DNA from: Persicaria tinctoria
Lineage: Eukaryota; Streptophyta; Magnoliopsida; Caryophyllales; Polygonaceae
Reading direction: 5' to 3'
DNA length: 64,000 nt
Assembly: GCA_037127255.1 (NCBI GenBank)
Contig: JBANSL010000013.1
Location: forward strand, 11,242,688 to 11,306,687
Shown here: positions 1 to 13,550 of the stretch, piece after piece
Position numbering within the stretch: position 1 is the stretch's first letter
How the letters are laid out: every line of letters starts with the position of its first letter
Program-made: the position numbers and the translations under genes
Notes under the pieces: generated by a model
Database searches by the model: none
What the model was told of the DNA's origin: nothing
The model's input: the letters and a program-made list of their open reading frames with translations, nothing else

Positions 1-505
1 GGAGTCGGGATCGGGGACACCTCAATGGTCCGACGCTTCCGCGGCGGTTCCGCCTCCTCCTCGGCCACTGCTCGGCCTCCGTCGCCGGCGCCAGACGCCG
101 CCCCACCACCACTACCCTCCTCCTCGGCCACTTTTCGGGCTCCATCGCCGCCGCCACACGCCGCCCCACCACCACCACCCTCCTCCGCCGCCACAGTCGC
201 CAGCACCACCAGACCCTCAGCCACCGGCTCCACCGCCACCGCCTCCCCCGATGCTCCACCCCCACCACCACCCTCCACCTCCATCGCTGTCACCTCCGCC
301 TCCAAGGCCGCCACCGCCGCCTCGAGCTCTCTCTCTCTTTTTGTCTCCATCTCTCTCTCTCTCTCTGGGTCTCTCTCTCTCTTTCTGGGTCTCTCTCTCT
401 CTCGGTCTCGGTCTCTCTCTCTCGGTGCTCCGGCGCTCTCTCTCTCTTTCTGATTCTGAAGACGATGAAGACGAAGACGAAGAGGCACGTCCTCTTCGTG
501 TTTAA
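1..505. repeat. GC-rich Pro/Ser-coding-like low-complexity block with ~63-bp repeat and CT microsatellite
   Basis: The first 300 bases are CCN/GCC-rich. A unit of about 63 bp beginning with CCTCCTCCTCGGCCACT near position 52 recurs near 115 and, less exactly, near 178. From about 331 to 454 the sequence becomes an almost pure CT/CTCT microsatellite, followed by a short GAAGAC/GACGAA run. An open frame (25-453, plus) would encode only Pro/Ser/Ala-rich then Leu/Ser-repeat sequence. It has no domain, no splice context and no partner exon in the window. I treat it as low-complexity DNA, possibly the edge of something to the left of the window. Confidence 0.6.
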
Positions 506-565
506 GGGACGGGCTTGCACGTCCTTAAGCACGTGCCCTATTGCACGTCCTTAAGGACGTGGGGA
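503..565. repeat. Tandem pair of 18-bp palindromes
   Basis: CACGTCCTTAAGGACGTG at 544-561 is a perfect 18-bp inverted repeat. CACGTCCTTAAGCACGTG at 518-535 is the same unit with one change. GGGACGGGCTTG just before them and CACGTGCCC between them add partial arms. Family-specific arrays of short CpG-containing palindromes recur elsewhere in the window in transposon ends, so this may be a transposon terminus. No matching second end was found in the window. Confidence 0.6.
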
Positions 566-1348
566 TTTGCGGTGTATATAGCCTGAACGTATTTATAATT
601 TATGAGTGGTTTGTAATTATTGGGAATTTTATGGAGGAAAAAGGACCTCAAAAGATGACTTGGCTTCCATTACACAAGAAATGATGAAGCAACTGATCAT
701 TTTGCAGAGTAGGAGATAAGGTTAATATGGCATTTTTGTTTGGAGGATAGGGTTAGGGCTTTAATTTCTCATATAGCAAAAGGAATAAAACACATAAATT
801 GGGCCCATGGGGGATTCACAAGATGATGCCCAATCTTGACTAATTTAATACCCCTACTGAGTATGTAATCTCATCTGCATTCAGTAGGCCCTGTCTCCAC
901 TCCAATTATCAAATCATACACTCAACTCAGCTGTTATGTGCAAATAAACATATATTTATTTCAAAGTTTCATCATAAAAAACCATGGATGGATTGATAAT
1001 ATGATATACTCCAAAAACTTTTGCACCCCAAATTCTGAATCTGGATCATCAAAGCAAAGATCCTCTTAATCAATCAATGAATACAAATATTCAAGAGCTC
1101 TAATAAGCTTTCCTATTGGAAGTAGTAAATACACATTGCTATTTTTATAGTACAGTAATAAGTTAGAAATTAGGACATTGGATGAACAAAAAAAAAAGGA
1201 GTTGAAATTGCAGGAATCACACTCTTTGCAATACCTGATTAAACATATGTTTAACAGGTGGTTATGAACATATAATATAATTGAGATCCACGCAATGTGC
1301 GTTAAGCTTGTATAACACTATACTTAACGTAACTGAGTCAGTACCTCA
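566..1348. other. Intergenic, 3' flank of the SCD2-like gene
   Basis: AT-rich sequence with no supported gene or clear repeat. The part nearest 1349 presumably holds the 3' UTR and polyadenylation region of the minus-strand SCD2-like gene. I cannot place a poly(A) site. Confidence 0.5.
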
Positions 1349-5321
<3,973 letters not shown>

Positions 5322-5845
5322 GGCGTCTGGTTGCAGAAATCAGATCAGGAATAGAAGAGAACGGATTTGAACTTCAGCTCCAGGAGAGGATCTGATCAAT
5401 CGACATGGAATCGCCGGTAGCCGTACTCCACTCCGTGGATTTTCTCTTTCTTAGGGCTAGATTGCGGGGAGGAGGAGAGATCAAATCAGGGTTGAAGTGA
5501 AGTTGCGGGATCAGAGGGGAAAGAGATGGAATTGCCGGGAAACCGCGAAATGCTCTTTAACTGAAACAGATTAAACGGCGCCGTTTCAGCTGCTAAAAAG
5601 TCAAAACTAGGTCCCGTCTAATAAATCGGGCATTAAACTAGTTTTCAGAAGTCAATTGCTTAATACAGTACAATCTTACATCTTGTAGGTTACTCAACAC
5701 TGTGTATTTTTTTAACTTCCTATCACCACAAAAGTCAGAGGATAGCAGATCTTAACTGATCTAATCCTATTCTAAAGCCTCATTTCGAATAATAATTAAT
5801 CTTGAGTTTTGAATCTTTTTTCAAACCTTCGTCTGCATTTTGATG
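5322..5845. other. Upstream region of the SCD2-like gene
   Basis: The 5' leader and promoter of the minus-strand gene should lie here, because the ATG is at 5319-5321. The segment 5322-5620 is GC-richer than its surroundings, as expected of a leader. There is a short direct repeat (CGACATGGAATCGCCG at about 5271 and 5402). I cannot assign a TATA box. From about 5640 the sequence becomes AT-rich and leads into the L1 remnant. Confidence 0.4.
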
Positions 5846-6105
5846 CAGTAAGTCAGGTGCGTGATTTTATCTGCAACTATATTCGCTTCCTTCAAAATAT
5901 GGCGAGTAAAAACCAACCAAGTTACAGAAACTTAATAAATATTTTGTGTCTGTCAACATAATTTCGATATTCCACGATACAGTAAGTCAGATGCGTGATC
6001 CTATCTGCAACCATATTCGCTTCCTTCAAAATATGACGAGTAAAAACCAAGTTACAGAAACTTAATAAATATTTTGTGTCTGTCAACATGATTTCTATAT
6101 TCCAT
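5846..6105. repeat. Tandem duplication (~135 bp x2) of an L1 RNase H 3' segment
   Basis: The block from GCAGTAAGTCAGGTGCGTGA to the ATATTCCA near 5975 is repeated from about 5980 as CAGTAAGTCAGATGCGTGAT to ATATTCCATG. There are a handful of substitutions and a small indel (AACCAACCAAG against AACCAAG). Both copies encode the same C-terminal RNase H motif on the minus strand, so the duplication happened inside the element or after insertion. Confidence 0.75.
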
Positions 6106-6740
6106 GAGCAAAATCAGTCACCCAGCAATGCATTGATTACAATGAGATTATCACTCTTACACCCTCTATCATGAGGATGTTGCGAATTCCAATATTTTTT
6201 GTTCGCAACAGTATGTTATGGAATACATCACATCACATAAGCCCCTGCCTATACTAATTGATTGAGTATCCGGGTCACGGACTACAAATCCAAAGGAGAC
6301 CTTACCACATGAAAGTTTGAAGCCATCAAAGTTCAGTTTAAAGGAATTTGGTGGAGTTTTTCCCATCGGGTACTCCTTCTATGCTACTTAGGCCCTGTTG
6401 TACGGTTATTGGTGTGAATTCCATCAAGTGTTAGACTGATCGTCCCAGTCATCCGTTTGTAGGTTAAATTTTGACGCTTGTAATCAAGTATGTTTTAATG
6501 TAAGTAATATATTAAAGCTTTAATATTGGTAAGATTGAGACTAACTGTATGGCTAAACACTAGTTGATTGCACTGAACCCATAAAGCCCACCAACAGAAG
6601 GCCACATTTGGCATAGCCTTAGCCCCAACTAAGGAGTGATTGCTATTAAGAGCGGAGTCATTACTATTATCATCAAAATTGCACGTAGATGTGACTGGAA
6701 TGCATCCATTAAGTAAGGCTAAAATTTGTCTTGTCATAGT
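5846..6740 (-). mobile_element. Decayed L1-type LINE remnant (linker and RNase H)
   Basis: Minus-strand frames carry pieces in L1 order. At 6737-6495 a linker has NVAFCWWALWVQCNQLVFS, typical of the segment between the zinc-finger and RNase H parts of plant L1 ORF2. At 6366-6200 is an RNase H start (FKLNFDGFKLSCGKVS, then VVRDPDTQSI). At about 6080-5850 is the RNase H end, RHILKEANMVADRITHLTY. That last part is present twice in tandem (about 5846-5975 and 5980-6105). Frames are broken, so this is a fossil. No RT domain and no TSD were identified. Confidence 0.65.
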
Positions 6741-6819
6741 GCATTTTAGTAGTATATGGTTTGTTGATTCATTTTAGTAGTATAGGGTAGTTGAAACTGA
6801 TAGATTAATTGTGTTAAAT

Positions 6820-7075
6820 ATACGTTAAATTGGAGTTTTCATAAGCTAGTAAAGTGTTTGGTAACTCAGCTGATAGAGTAGCTGATACAAACTAGATGAT
6901 CAGATATGAGAAAATGAATAGAATTCTGAAAAGCTTACGGTTAGTAGCGGTTGAAAATCCAATTTGAAAATCAAATTAAATTAAAATCTTATATTTAACT
7001 TATTTGAAACTATAAATTATTAAAACTAAAAGCTCCAAAAAGCTACATGCATTACCAAACGGACCCTAAATTGTT
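6820..7075. repeat. Degenerate relative of the 26.06-kb MITE family
   Basis: Shares landmarks with the element at 26059-26369: AGTAGCTGATA, CTGAAAAGCTT, AAATCTTATATTTA, AAAAGCT, and an end resembling CCAAACGGACCCT. No intact terminal repeats are visible. A third relative lies near 22620-22930. Confidence 0.4.
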
Positions 7076-7263
7076 AAAAGTGGTCGATGCCACTTTTAAC
7101 AAGTGCATTTTATGCACAAATTGATTCACTTTTTTTGTAAAAGTTCTTAAATTTGCACATACCAATTTGTATGTTAAAATGCAGCATTTAAAAGTGTAAT
7201 AATTTAATAAGAGTAAAAAACACCCCAATTTATATTAAAAATAGTACTCGTATGTGTCGATAT

Positions 7264-7530
7264 TGGTGTTAAATGGTGTGAACATTGAAGCTAAGGAGCA
7301 GCTGTGAGCTCAAGTTAGTTTAGTTGGTTACAGAAGGGTATTTCTGTAATTTCACATGGCAAGTTGTTAGACCTCTAACCAATTTGTATTGTGGTTAAGA
7401 GGCGGGAGTTTGTTTCTCCTCTCTTACTTGAACATTTCCTTCATTCTGAATTGAGAGATTTCGCTCTCTTGTTCCACATAAATCTGTGTTTTTCTTCATC
7501 CATTTTTGGTTGAATTTGTTCAATTTGTTT
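7264..7530 (+). mobile_element. Possible Ty1/copia solo-LTR fragment
   Basis: It begins with TGTTAAATGG and contains promoter/leader-like text typical of plant copia LTRs (CTCTCTTACTTGAAC, ATTGAGAGATTTCGCTCTCTTG). I could not find a matching 5-bp TSD or a definite CA end, so this is a style match only. Confidence 0.28.
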
Positions 7531-7722
7531 AGATCAAATTGTTCCAAAAGTATGTGTTTCTAAATACATACTCATTAACATGACATGCAATTTTTTGAAG
7601 TGGTGTTTTATCGATTTTTTTCTTCCGATCTCTCGATTCCGATTTGTATTGTATTACCTTTCAGTTTTTTACTCTGCTGATTATATGTATCTTAAGCAAT
7701 TAAATTCAGAACATATCAACAA

Positions 7723-7803
7723 GTCAAGATGGCCGAGTTGGTCTAAGGCGCCAGTTTCAGGTACTGGTCCGAAAGGGCATGGGTTCGAATCCCATTCTTG
7801 ACA
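7723..7803 (+). tRNA. trnL-CAG: tRNA-Leu (anticodon CAG)
   Basis: A complete 81-nt type II tRNA. The acceptor arms GTCAAGA/TCTTGAC pair fully, with discriminator A. The D arm contains box A (TGGCCGAGTTGGTCTAAGGC). The anticodon stem CCAGT/ACTGG encloses TTCAGGT, giving CAG. There is a long variable arm (GGTCCGAAAGGGCAT region), and box B is GGGTTCGAATCCC. A T run follows about 5 nt downstream, as a Pol III terminator. No intron is present. It decodes CUG leucine codons. Confidence 0.93.
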
Positions 7804-7815
7804 AATGTTTTTTTT
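7804..7815 (+). terminator. Pol III T-run terminator of tRNA-Leu
   Basis: AAATG followed by a long T run directly after the tRNA discriminator base. Confidence 0.7.
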
Positions 7816-8517
7816 TATTATTATTATTTCATCCTCTCTTGTAGGCTGAGATTCTTAATTAGCTGGCTAATTAATGTCTGTTAACGTGTTAATGCTTGGG
7901 TCAATATCAACTTCACTCGGATTTATTTGGGTCGGTTCATTATTGAATTGGATCCATTTATATGATATAGGTCAATGGCTCAATATCAGGCCCAGAACAA
8001 CGGGTTTATCAACGTTATATCCCAAATAATTTGAACCGGTTATATTACCCGCATCGCATGCCGCATGGTTGTTTAATAACTTTTATTTATATATAATAAC
8101 TTAAATATAAAAATAAATGATATATATTATCATTACATATAATAAAGTAAAGATAAAATAACTAAAGGTAAAATATCTATCAATATCATATGATTTAAAT
8201 TATTGTATTGAAAAAAATTATTTTTTAGATAATGAATTATAAAAAGATAAGTTTTGTAACTAATTAGAATATAAGTTTAAATATTTATAATAATATTTAA
8301 TTATAATCATTAAATAAGGTGAATACATAGGATGACGTGGATAAAATAAGTGAGATCAATGTCTAACATGAGTTAAATATATTGGATTATTAATTGACGT
8401 GTCAAAAAATACGGGTTCCAAAATCTAAATCTCCGTTTTAATATTATAGTAGAGATAAATATAGATTGTTGAATCGGGGTTTTTGGGTTGAAGCTTGTCA
8501 ATTCTGATGAACTGATA
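7816..8517. other. AT-rich intergenic DNA
   Basis: No gene-like frame, terminal repeat or tRNA signal was recognised. The interval around 8080-8330 is extremely AT-rich. Confidence 0.4.
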
Positions 8518-8652
8518 AATATACCAAAAGATAATGTAGACCATACAATAGGTCTATTGCAAGATACAAAAGTAACCCCAAAATAGAAATATACAAAAAG
8601 ATATTGTAGAACATACAACAGGAACAGGTCTATTGCAAGATACAAAAGGAAT
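8518..8652. repeat. Tandem ~70-bp duplication
   Basis: A unit starting ATATACCAAAAGATAATGTA and ending GCAAGATACAAAAG occurs twice (about 8518-8572 and 8590-8650). The second copy has ATATTGTAGAAC and a 6-bp AACAGG insertion. It does not code. Confidence 0.7.
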
Positions 8653-11390
8653 GAACCTTATACATAAGGTATGTTCATAGTCTCATTCTAGCCTTCCAAT
8701 TTCTATCCACTCTCTTAGAGGTCTTCCCTTTCGCTCCTACTCCTACCCTCTCTTTACAACCTCTCAAAACCGCTGACTCCCACTCCTTCGCTATGTATAT
8801 ATAGCTAAATCCCTAGCTTTCCCGACGAATTAGACCAAGACATTGACGACAAGTCAGGCTTGTCAACTACTGAGTTACAAGTGCAGTCCCGGATTTCTTG
8901 TTTAAATTGCAATCTGTTCAATCCTCACTAAAAAATTGGCAAGAAATTGGATCATCTGGTACAAGTTTGTCATCAACTTGGTTCCTGTTTTATTGGTCAG
9001 GAATCTTGATTTAGGCCTTAATTAGATGCCCTGAAACAGGAACCAAGTTGGGTAAATTTAGACTATCATATACCCACTGGCCACTGCCCATAGTATATTA
9101 TTACCTTAAGAATGGATTTTTTTTTAAGAAGTACATTGGGTAAATTTGGTACAAAAAAATGCATAAATATGGCAAATTTAAAGGGTGCAAATTGCATGAT
9201 TTGAATGCCAAATCATTGTGGGTCACATAAGCCAAATTTGAGTTATTGTAAAAGGGGCTATTATTTGTACGACTTAAAATATCATCAACTACGATATCGA
9301 CTTCTCAAGTCAGTAGACATTTTTATCTCACATTGGCCCTCTATCAGCTTGAGAAGTCGGTGTTAATGAACTAATGATAGACAAAAATGCCTACCAGTTT
9401 AGTGTCATGGTCATACGCTTTGCGATAATTTGTTCGGGTGAATATCATACCGTCTTATTAAATGATAGAGAATCATTATTAACTGTCCAAAATTCTTTAC
9501 AACCAAAGAGTAATAGAGGGAGAAAAAACATAGTTCAATAACAATTCTCATAATTCAATTCAATGAAAGAAAACTTAAAAACTCATATTTTAAAAATAAA
9601 TTTAGAGGCTAAAAAGGTTTATATTGGTTAAAAGATGTTAATTAAAACTTGCTAATTTAGAAATCTACACACTTATTAAGAAAACAAACAAAAATACACT
9701 TGTACCCCTAATTATCACTCTACTTTTTTTACTTTTTCAAAAATTACAACTAACAACTAACTAATCACGCCAAGGGCGATTTCGTGTATAGTAGAAGACA
9801 AAATACCTAATATAACAAGTTTTTCTTAACAAGATTTACCTCCTAAAATGATAAGTTTTAATTAACAGAGTGAGTATATAAAGTGCAATTCCAATTTATC
9901 TTCAAAACCTAACAAACGCGTAAACCCCACCCCCAATCAAGGAGACCATTACAATATATCATCTCTTTTTTATCTAAATGACAGGGAAACCCATTCTCTT
10001 TGGAGGTTCTTTACTTCTTCCCGATACATCCAAATATTTATTATTTATTCTTTATTATTATAATAAAACAAATTAGCATTTGATTGATGTCTAGAAGATC
10101 TAATAATCATGACAAATTACACACTTGTTCTTTCTTCCCAAACAATCTCCAAGTCTCCAACAACTCACCATATTGTATTACATGGCTAACATAATTATTA
10201 ATCATTGGAGGCAGGTACTGCACTAAATCTCACCCTGCCGTCAAAGGCGTCAATATCGCCAAGACCCGACTAGACCATCAAGATCCACCAAGCAACTCAT
10301 CAAGAAACCCACCTAGACCCCACCTAAAGCCTTAACCCTACCTTACCGGTCGAGAACCCTGCCAAGCGTCTTTTAAAACATTATGGAGCAGCAAAGATCG
10401 TTATGCCATGCCAACCCTAACAAACCCTTTTTTATGTGTGAATTGGGATAGTGGTTTGACTATTGACTTCAACTAAACCACACATTCATCATCTCAGATG
10501 ATAACTTAAAATGGGCAGACAAGACAATCCATTCATGTAATTACTTGACATTTCTTTATAACTATGGTGCCAATCCTCATGAAGAAATGAACTTGGTCGC
10601 AATTTAGAAAAGGAACCACCATCAAAATGACACAATGGTTAAGTAATCACCTCTTGAAGTCGTGTCGTATAAACCGGATTAACACAAGTGATGTGGGTAA
10701 GTTTCCCATCAAATTCATGGTCCTACTCCTACCCACTTGCTATTAAAGTGCAGATATGAATGCTTTTTCTTCTTGCATAAAAATCCTATATCACAATCAG
10801 CATCTAACAATGGCTGTTCAAAATGTTAATTTATCAACAGATAAAAGCAAACAAAATCTCATCGTATCTTAGTTTGACAAAGACAAACTATATGAAATCC
10901 ATGATCAACTCCTTATAGAGTTACAGGTTTCAGTAAACACTTACTTCTACATAGTTAATGGGTTTAAGAGCATGTTTGGCATACAGAGAGTTTAAAGCCT
11001 ATCAAACTATAAGAAACCTATATGATCCACTCCTAGATATAAACACTTCTACATAGTCATTGGGTTTAAGAGCACGTTTGACAGAGCGTCTAAAGTAAAA
11101 AACTGGTTCAAAGCATGCAGGTAAACAGTATGAAGTCTACACAGAACACAGTCACAATTCAAAAAAGAGTTGAAAAAAGGGGCAAACAAGTTGGGGAGAA
11201 AGAGAGAAACACACAGCAAACAGATAACAAAGGCCCAAGCTGTTTTCCTAATTCTAGATACCTTTATTTAATTACTAAGATAAAAAGCATGATGGGAAGT
11301 CATTATCATTAATCAGCATTAATATAGGCATCTTTGTCGGGCTCGGTCGCCTTACTTAGACCCTACCATAACTATTAAGATAGAGAAGTT
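8653..11390. other. Intergenic, no gene recognised
   Basis: Neither strand shows a supported exon. Small local repeats exist: CTTCTCAAGTCAGTAGAC at about 9301 is mirrored by CAGCTTGAGAAGTCGG at about 9345, and TTTAAGAGCATGTTTG near 10970 is echoed by TTTAAGAGCACGTTTG near 11066. Otherwise I see nothing. Confidence 0.4.
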
Positions 11391-11477
11391 AACACACCTT
11401 ACAAGTCATCCTTTGTAAAGCAATGGCCCCATATCTCATCTTGTGACTGTCACTACCAATTCCCCTTTGCAACTTGC
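11391..11477 (-). pseudogene. Exon-like fragment, unrecognised
   Basis: On the minus strand an acceptor (CTTTTGCAG) at 11478 is followed by an open stretch reading KLQRGIGSDSHKMRY then GAIALQRMTCKVC and a stop. GTAAGG within it could also be a donor. Its composition is protein-like, but I do not recognise the family and see no companion exon. It could be a captured or abandoned exon. Confidence 0.35.
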
Positions 11478-11595
11478 CTGCAAAAGACAAACCACCCATC
11501 AATATGCCAACTTGTTACTTGTATAAAGGAAAATCAACCTTAAGACCCTCTCATCAGATGTTCTTTCCATAGTCTTACCTACATTGCATACACAG

Positions 11596-11917
11596 GATTC
11601 AGCAGCAAGCGAAATATACGAAGATGCTGCACAGGTTCAGGCAGGGTTGGAGTAGGAAGGTGGTTGATGAGTCCATGTTCACGGAGGCAGATGGCGCCGT
11701 GCAAGCTGTGGTTGCTGCAGGTCAGAGGCAGCCTGGGTGGAGACTCTTGGCTGTGGTCTATAGCGTGATTCGTGTTCCGATTTCAGCACTCTCCTGCTTC
11801 TCCATGAAGCAAGGGAGTGGGACTGATCGGATGTGGGTGACTGGGGAGACTGTGAGGGTTTCAGAGATTGACCACCTTATGGTCAGTGATAGCATGAGGT
11901 ATGCAATTTTGATGTAA
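11596..11917 (+). CDS. Terminal exon of an unrecognised plant protein, LINE inserted at its stop codon
   Basis: An acceptor (GCATACACAG) at 11595 opens an exon that is open for 107 codons. It reads IQQQAKYTKMLHRFRQGWS, later VVDESMFTEADGAVQAV, then WRLLAVVYSVIRVP, and ends MRYAILM plus stop. Residue composition and a clean acceptor argue for a genuine 3'-terminal coding exon, but I do not recognise the family. The stop lies in the 15-bp target-site duplication of the adjacent RTE LINE. Before insertion the codon was TAG (GATGTA|G, continuing at 13551); now LINE sequence supplies TAA, so the protein end is unchanged while the 3' UTR is displaced by 1.6 kb. Upstream exons are not evident within 2.5 kb, so this may be an orphan exon or a gene with a long intron. 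Confidence 0.5.
11902..11916. repeat. 15-bp target-site duplication, left copy (RTE LINE)
   Basis: TGCAATTTTGATGTA at 11902-11916 is repeated exactly at 13536-13550, bracketing the LINE. Confidence 0.9.
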
Positions 11918-13535
11918 CAACAACAACAACAACAACTACCCAGTAAATCCCGCAATTAAGCAGGGTCTGGGGGGTCAGGATGTACGCACTCTTTCCCCGA
12001 GTACATCGAGAGAGTGTTTCCGATAGACCCAAAATAGTAGGCATATCAATCCCATCAAAGCACGCTAAACAGTAGAAAAAGAGGCACGAAGAAGCAAAGA
12101 GGGAGGCGGAATAAAAGCAACCACAATAGAACAAAACCCCAGCCTAGTACTGCTACACATCCGAAGCCCGAATAGCCCTCCTCCAACGGTCTCTGTCCAA
12201 AGTCAATTCTTCCGATAAGTTGAGCAGATTAAGATCCTGCCTAATAACCTCCATCCAACTCTTTTTCGGTCTACCTCTACCCCTACAAATAGCTCCAAAC
12301 TCCAAACTCTCACACCTACGAACAGGCGCCGATCCAGGTCTCCGCCGAACGTGCCCAAACCACCGCAATCTGGACTCTCTCAGCTTGTCCACAATACTTG
12401 CAACTCCAACTTTACTCCTAATGTCTTCATTTCTGATTCTGTCAAGTCTCGTATGCCCACACATCCATCGCAACATCCTTATCTCAGCCACTGCCAACTT
12501 CTGTTCTTGAGCTTTGGTGACGGGCCAGCACTCTGAACCATACAATAAGGTCGGCCTAACAGCAACCTTGTAGAACTTCCCTTTCAATTTAGTCGGAACT
12601 TTCTTATCACATAGCACCCCTGACGCTCTTCTCCATCTCAGCCATCCCGCCTGGACTCGATGTTCGATATCTCTGTCGACACCCCCATCACTTTGGACGT
12701 ACGACCCAAGGTACTTGAAATACTCTTTCCTTGGGACAATAACGTCCCCCAATGAAACTGATGCCCCTGGGTCCCTGTCAGCGCCAAAACGAAACTGAAC
12801 ATACTCGGATTTGGACCTACTCATTCTGAATCCCTTAGACTCCAACACCTCTCTCCAGTTTTCTAGTCTGCGATCCAAACCCGATCTTGAGTTGTCCACA
12901 AGAACAATGTCGTCAGCAAACAGCATGCACCATGGAACCTCTTCTTGGAGTGGAGCAGAAAGAGTATCCAAAACTAGAGTGAAAAGAAACGGACTGAGCG
13001 CTGAACCCTGGTGAAGCCCCACACGAACCTCAAAATACTCAGAATCACCACATGGCGTTCTAACACTTGTCAGCGAACCCTCGTACATATCCCTGATGAC
13101 TCTGATATACGACCCCGGTACTCCCTTCTCTACCAAGCAACTCCAAAGTAGCCCTCTCGAAACCTTATCGTATGCTTTTTCTATATCAATGAAGGCCATA
13201 TGCAGATTCTTCTTCCTGTCTCTGTGCATCTCGATCAAACGCCTAAGCAGGTGGATAGCCTCCACTGTTGATCTGCCCGGGACGAAGCCAAACTGATTCT
13301 CGGAAACGCTGACCAATCTCTGAAGTCTGACTCCTACAACTCTTTCCCATAACTTCATCGTGTGACTCAGCAGCTTGATTCCTCTGTAGTTACTGCAACA
13401 TTGAACATCCCCCTTGTTCTTGTAGACTGGGACCAATTTACTAAGTCTCCATTCCGCAGGCATCTTAGCTGACCTTAGGATTGTATTGAAAAGCGAAGTA
13501 AGCCAAACCAACCCTTTGGCCCCTAACCTTAGGAT
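11917..13535 (-). mobile_element. RTE-clade LINE, 5'-truncated, with 15-bp TSD
   Basis: Non-LTR element in minus orientation. Its 3' end is a (TTG)n-type tail (plus strand AACAACAACAAC from 11917), typical of RTE elements rather than poly(A). Its 5' end is truncated inside the RT domain at 13535, immediately against the TSD. Exact 15-bp duplications on both sides prove insertion by target-primed reverse transcription. The uninterrupted frame suggests it is not very old. Confidence 0.93.
12153..13535 (-). CDS. RTE LINE reverse transcriptase (partial, open)
   Basis: An open frame of about 460 codons, truncated at the N-terminus by the insertion; the first Met (13511) is internal to the original protein. 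RT motifs in order: LVPVYKNKGD, NYRGIKLLSHTMKLWERV (motif 1), FGFVPGRSTVEAI, FIDIEKAYDKVS (motif A, first catalytic Asp), GLHQGSALSPFLF (motif B'), MLFADDIVLV (motif C, FADD catalytic pair), KYLGSYVQSDGG (motif E). Downstream is the characteristic RTE C-terminal part (LLYGSECWPVTKAQE, EIRMLRWMCGHTR, RWFGHVRRRP). The endonuclease domain is absent. Product if made: inactive partial RT. Confidence 0.93.
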   Translation of the reverse strand: MLRLGAKGLVWLTSLFNTILRSAKMPAEWRLSKLVPVYKNKGDVQCCSNYRGIKLLSHTMKLWERVVGVRLQRLVSVSENQFGFVPGRSTVEAIHLLRRLIEMHRDRKKNLHMAFIDIEKAYDKVSRGLLWSCLVEKGVPGSYIRVIRDMYEGSLTSVRTPCGDSEYFEVRVGLHQGSALSPFLFTLVLDTLSAPLQEEVPWCMLFADDIVLVDNSRSGLDRRLENWREVLESKGFRMSRSKSEYVQFRFGADRDPGASVSLGDVIVPRKEYFKYLGSYVQSDGGVDRDIEHRVQAGWLRWRRASGVLCDKKVPTKLKGKFYKVAVRPTLLYGSECWPVTKAQEQKLAVAEIRMLRWMCGHTRLDRIRNEDIRSKVGVASIVDKLRESRLRWFGHVRRRPGSAPVRRCESLEFGAICRGRGRPKKSWMEVIRQDLNLLNLSEELTLDRDRWRRAIRASDV

Positions 13536-13550
13536 TGCAATTTTGATGTA
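13536..13550. repeat. 15-bp target-site duplication, right copy (RTE LINE)
   Basis: TGCAATTTTGATGTA, identical to 11902-11916. The next base (13551, G) completes the original TAG stop codon of the upstream exon. Confidence 0.9.

Noticed and set aside
25..453. 142-codon proline/serine-rich open frame
   Set aside because: Pure low-complexity translation of a GC-rich repeat and a CT microsatellite; no domain, splice context or partner exon.
12220..13296. Plus-strand open frames across the RTE LINE
   Set aside because: Antisense shadows of the reverse-transcriptase frame.
11902..13550. CRISPR-like or phage attachment interpretation of the 15-bp repeats
   Set aside because: This is plant nuclear DNA and the repeats are exact LINE target-site duplications. 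No CRISPR array exists anywhere in the window.
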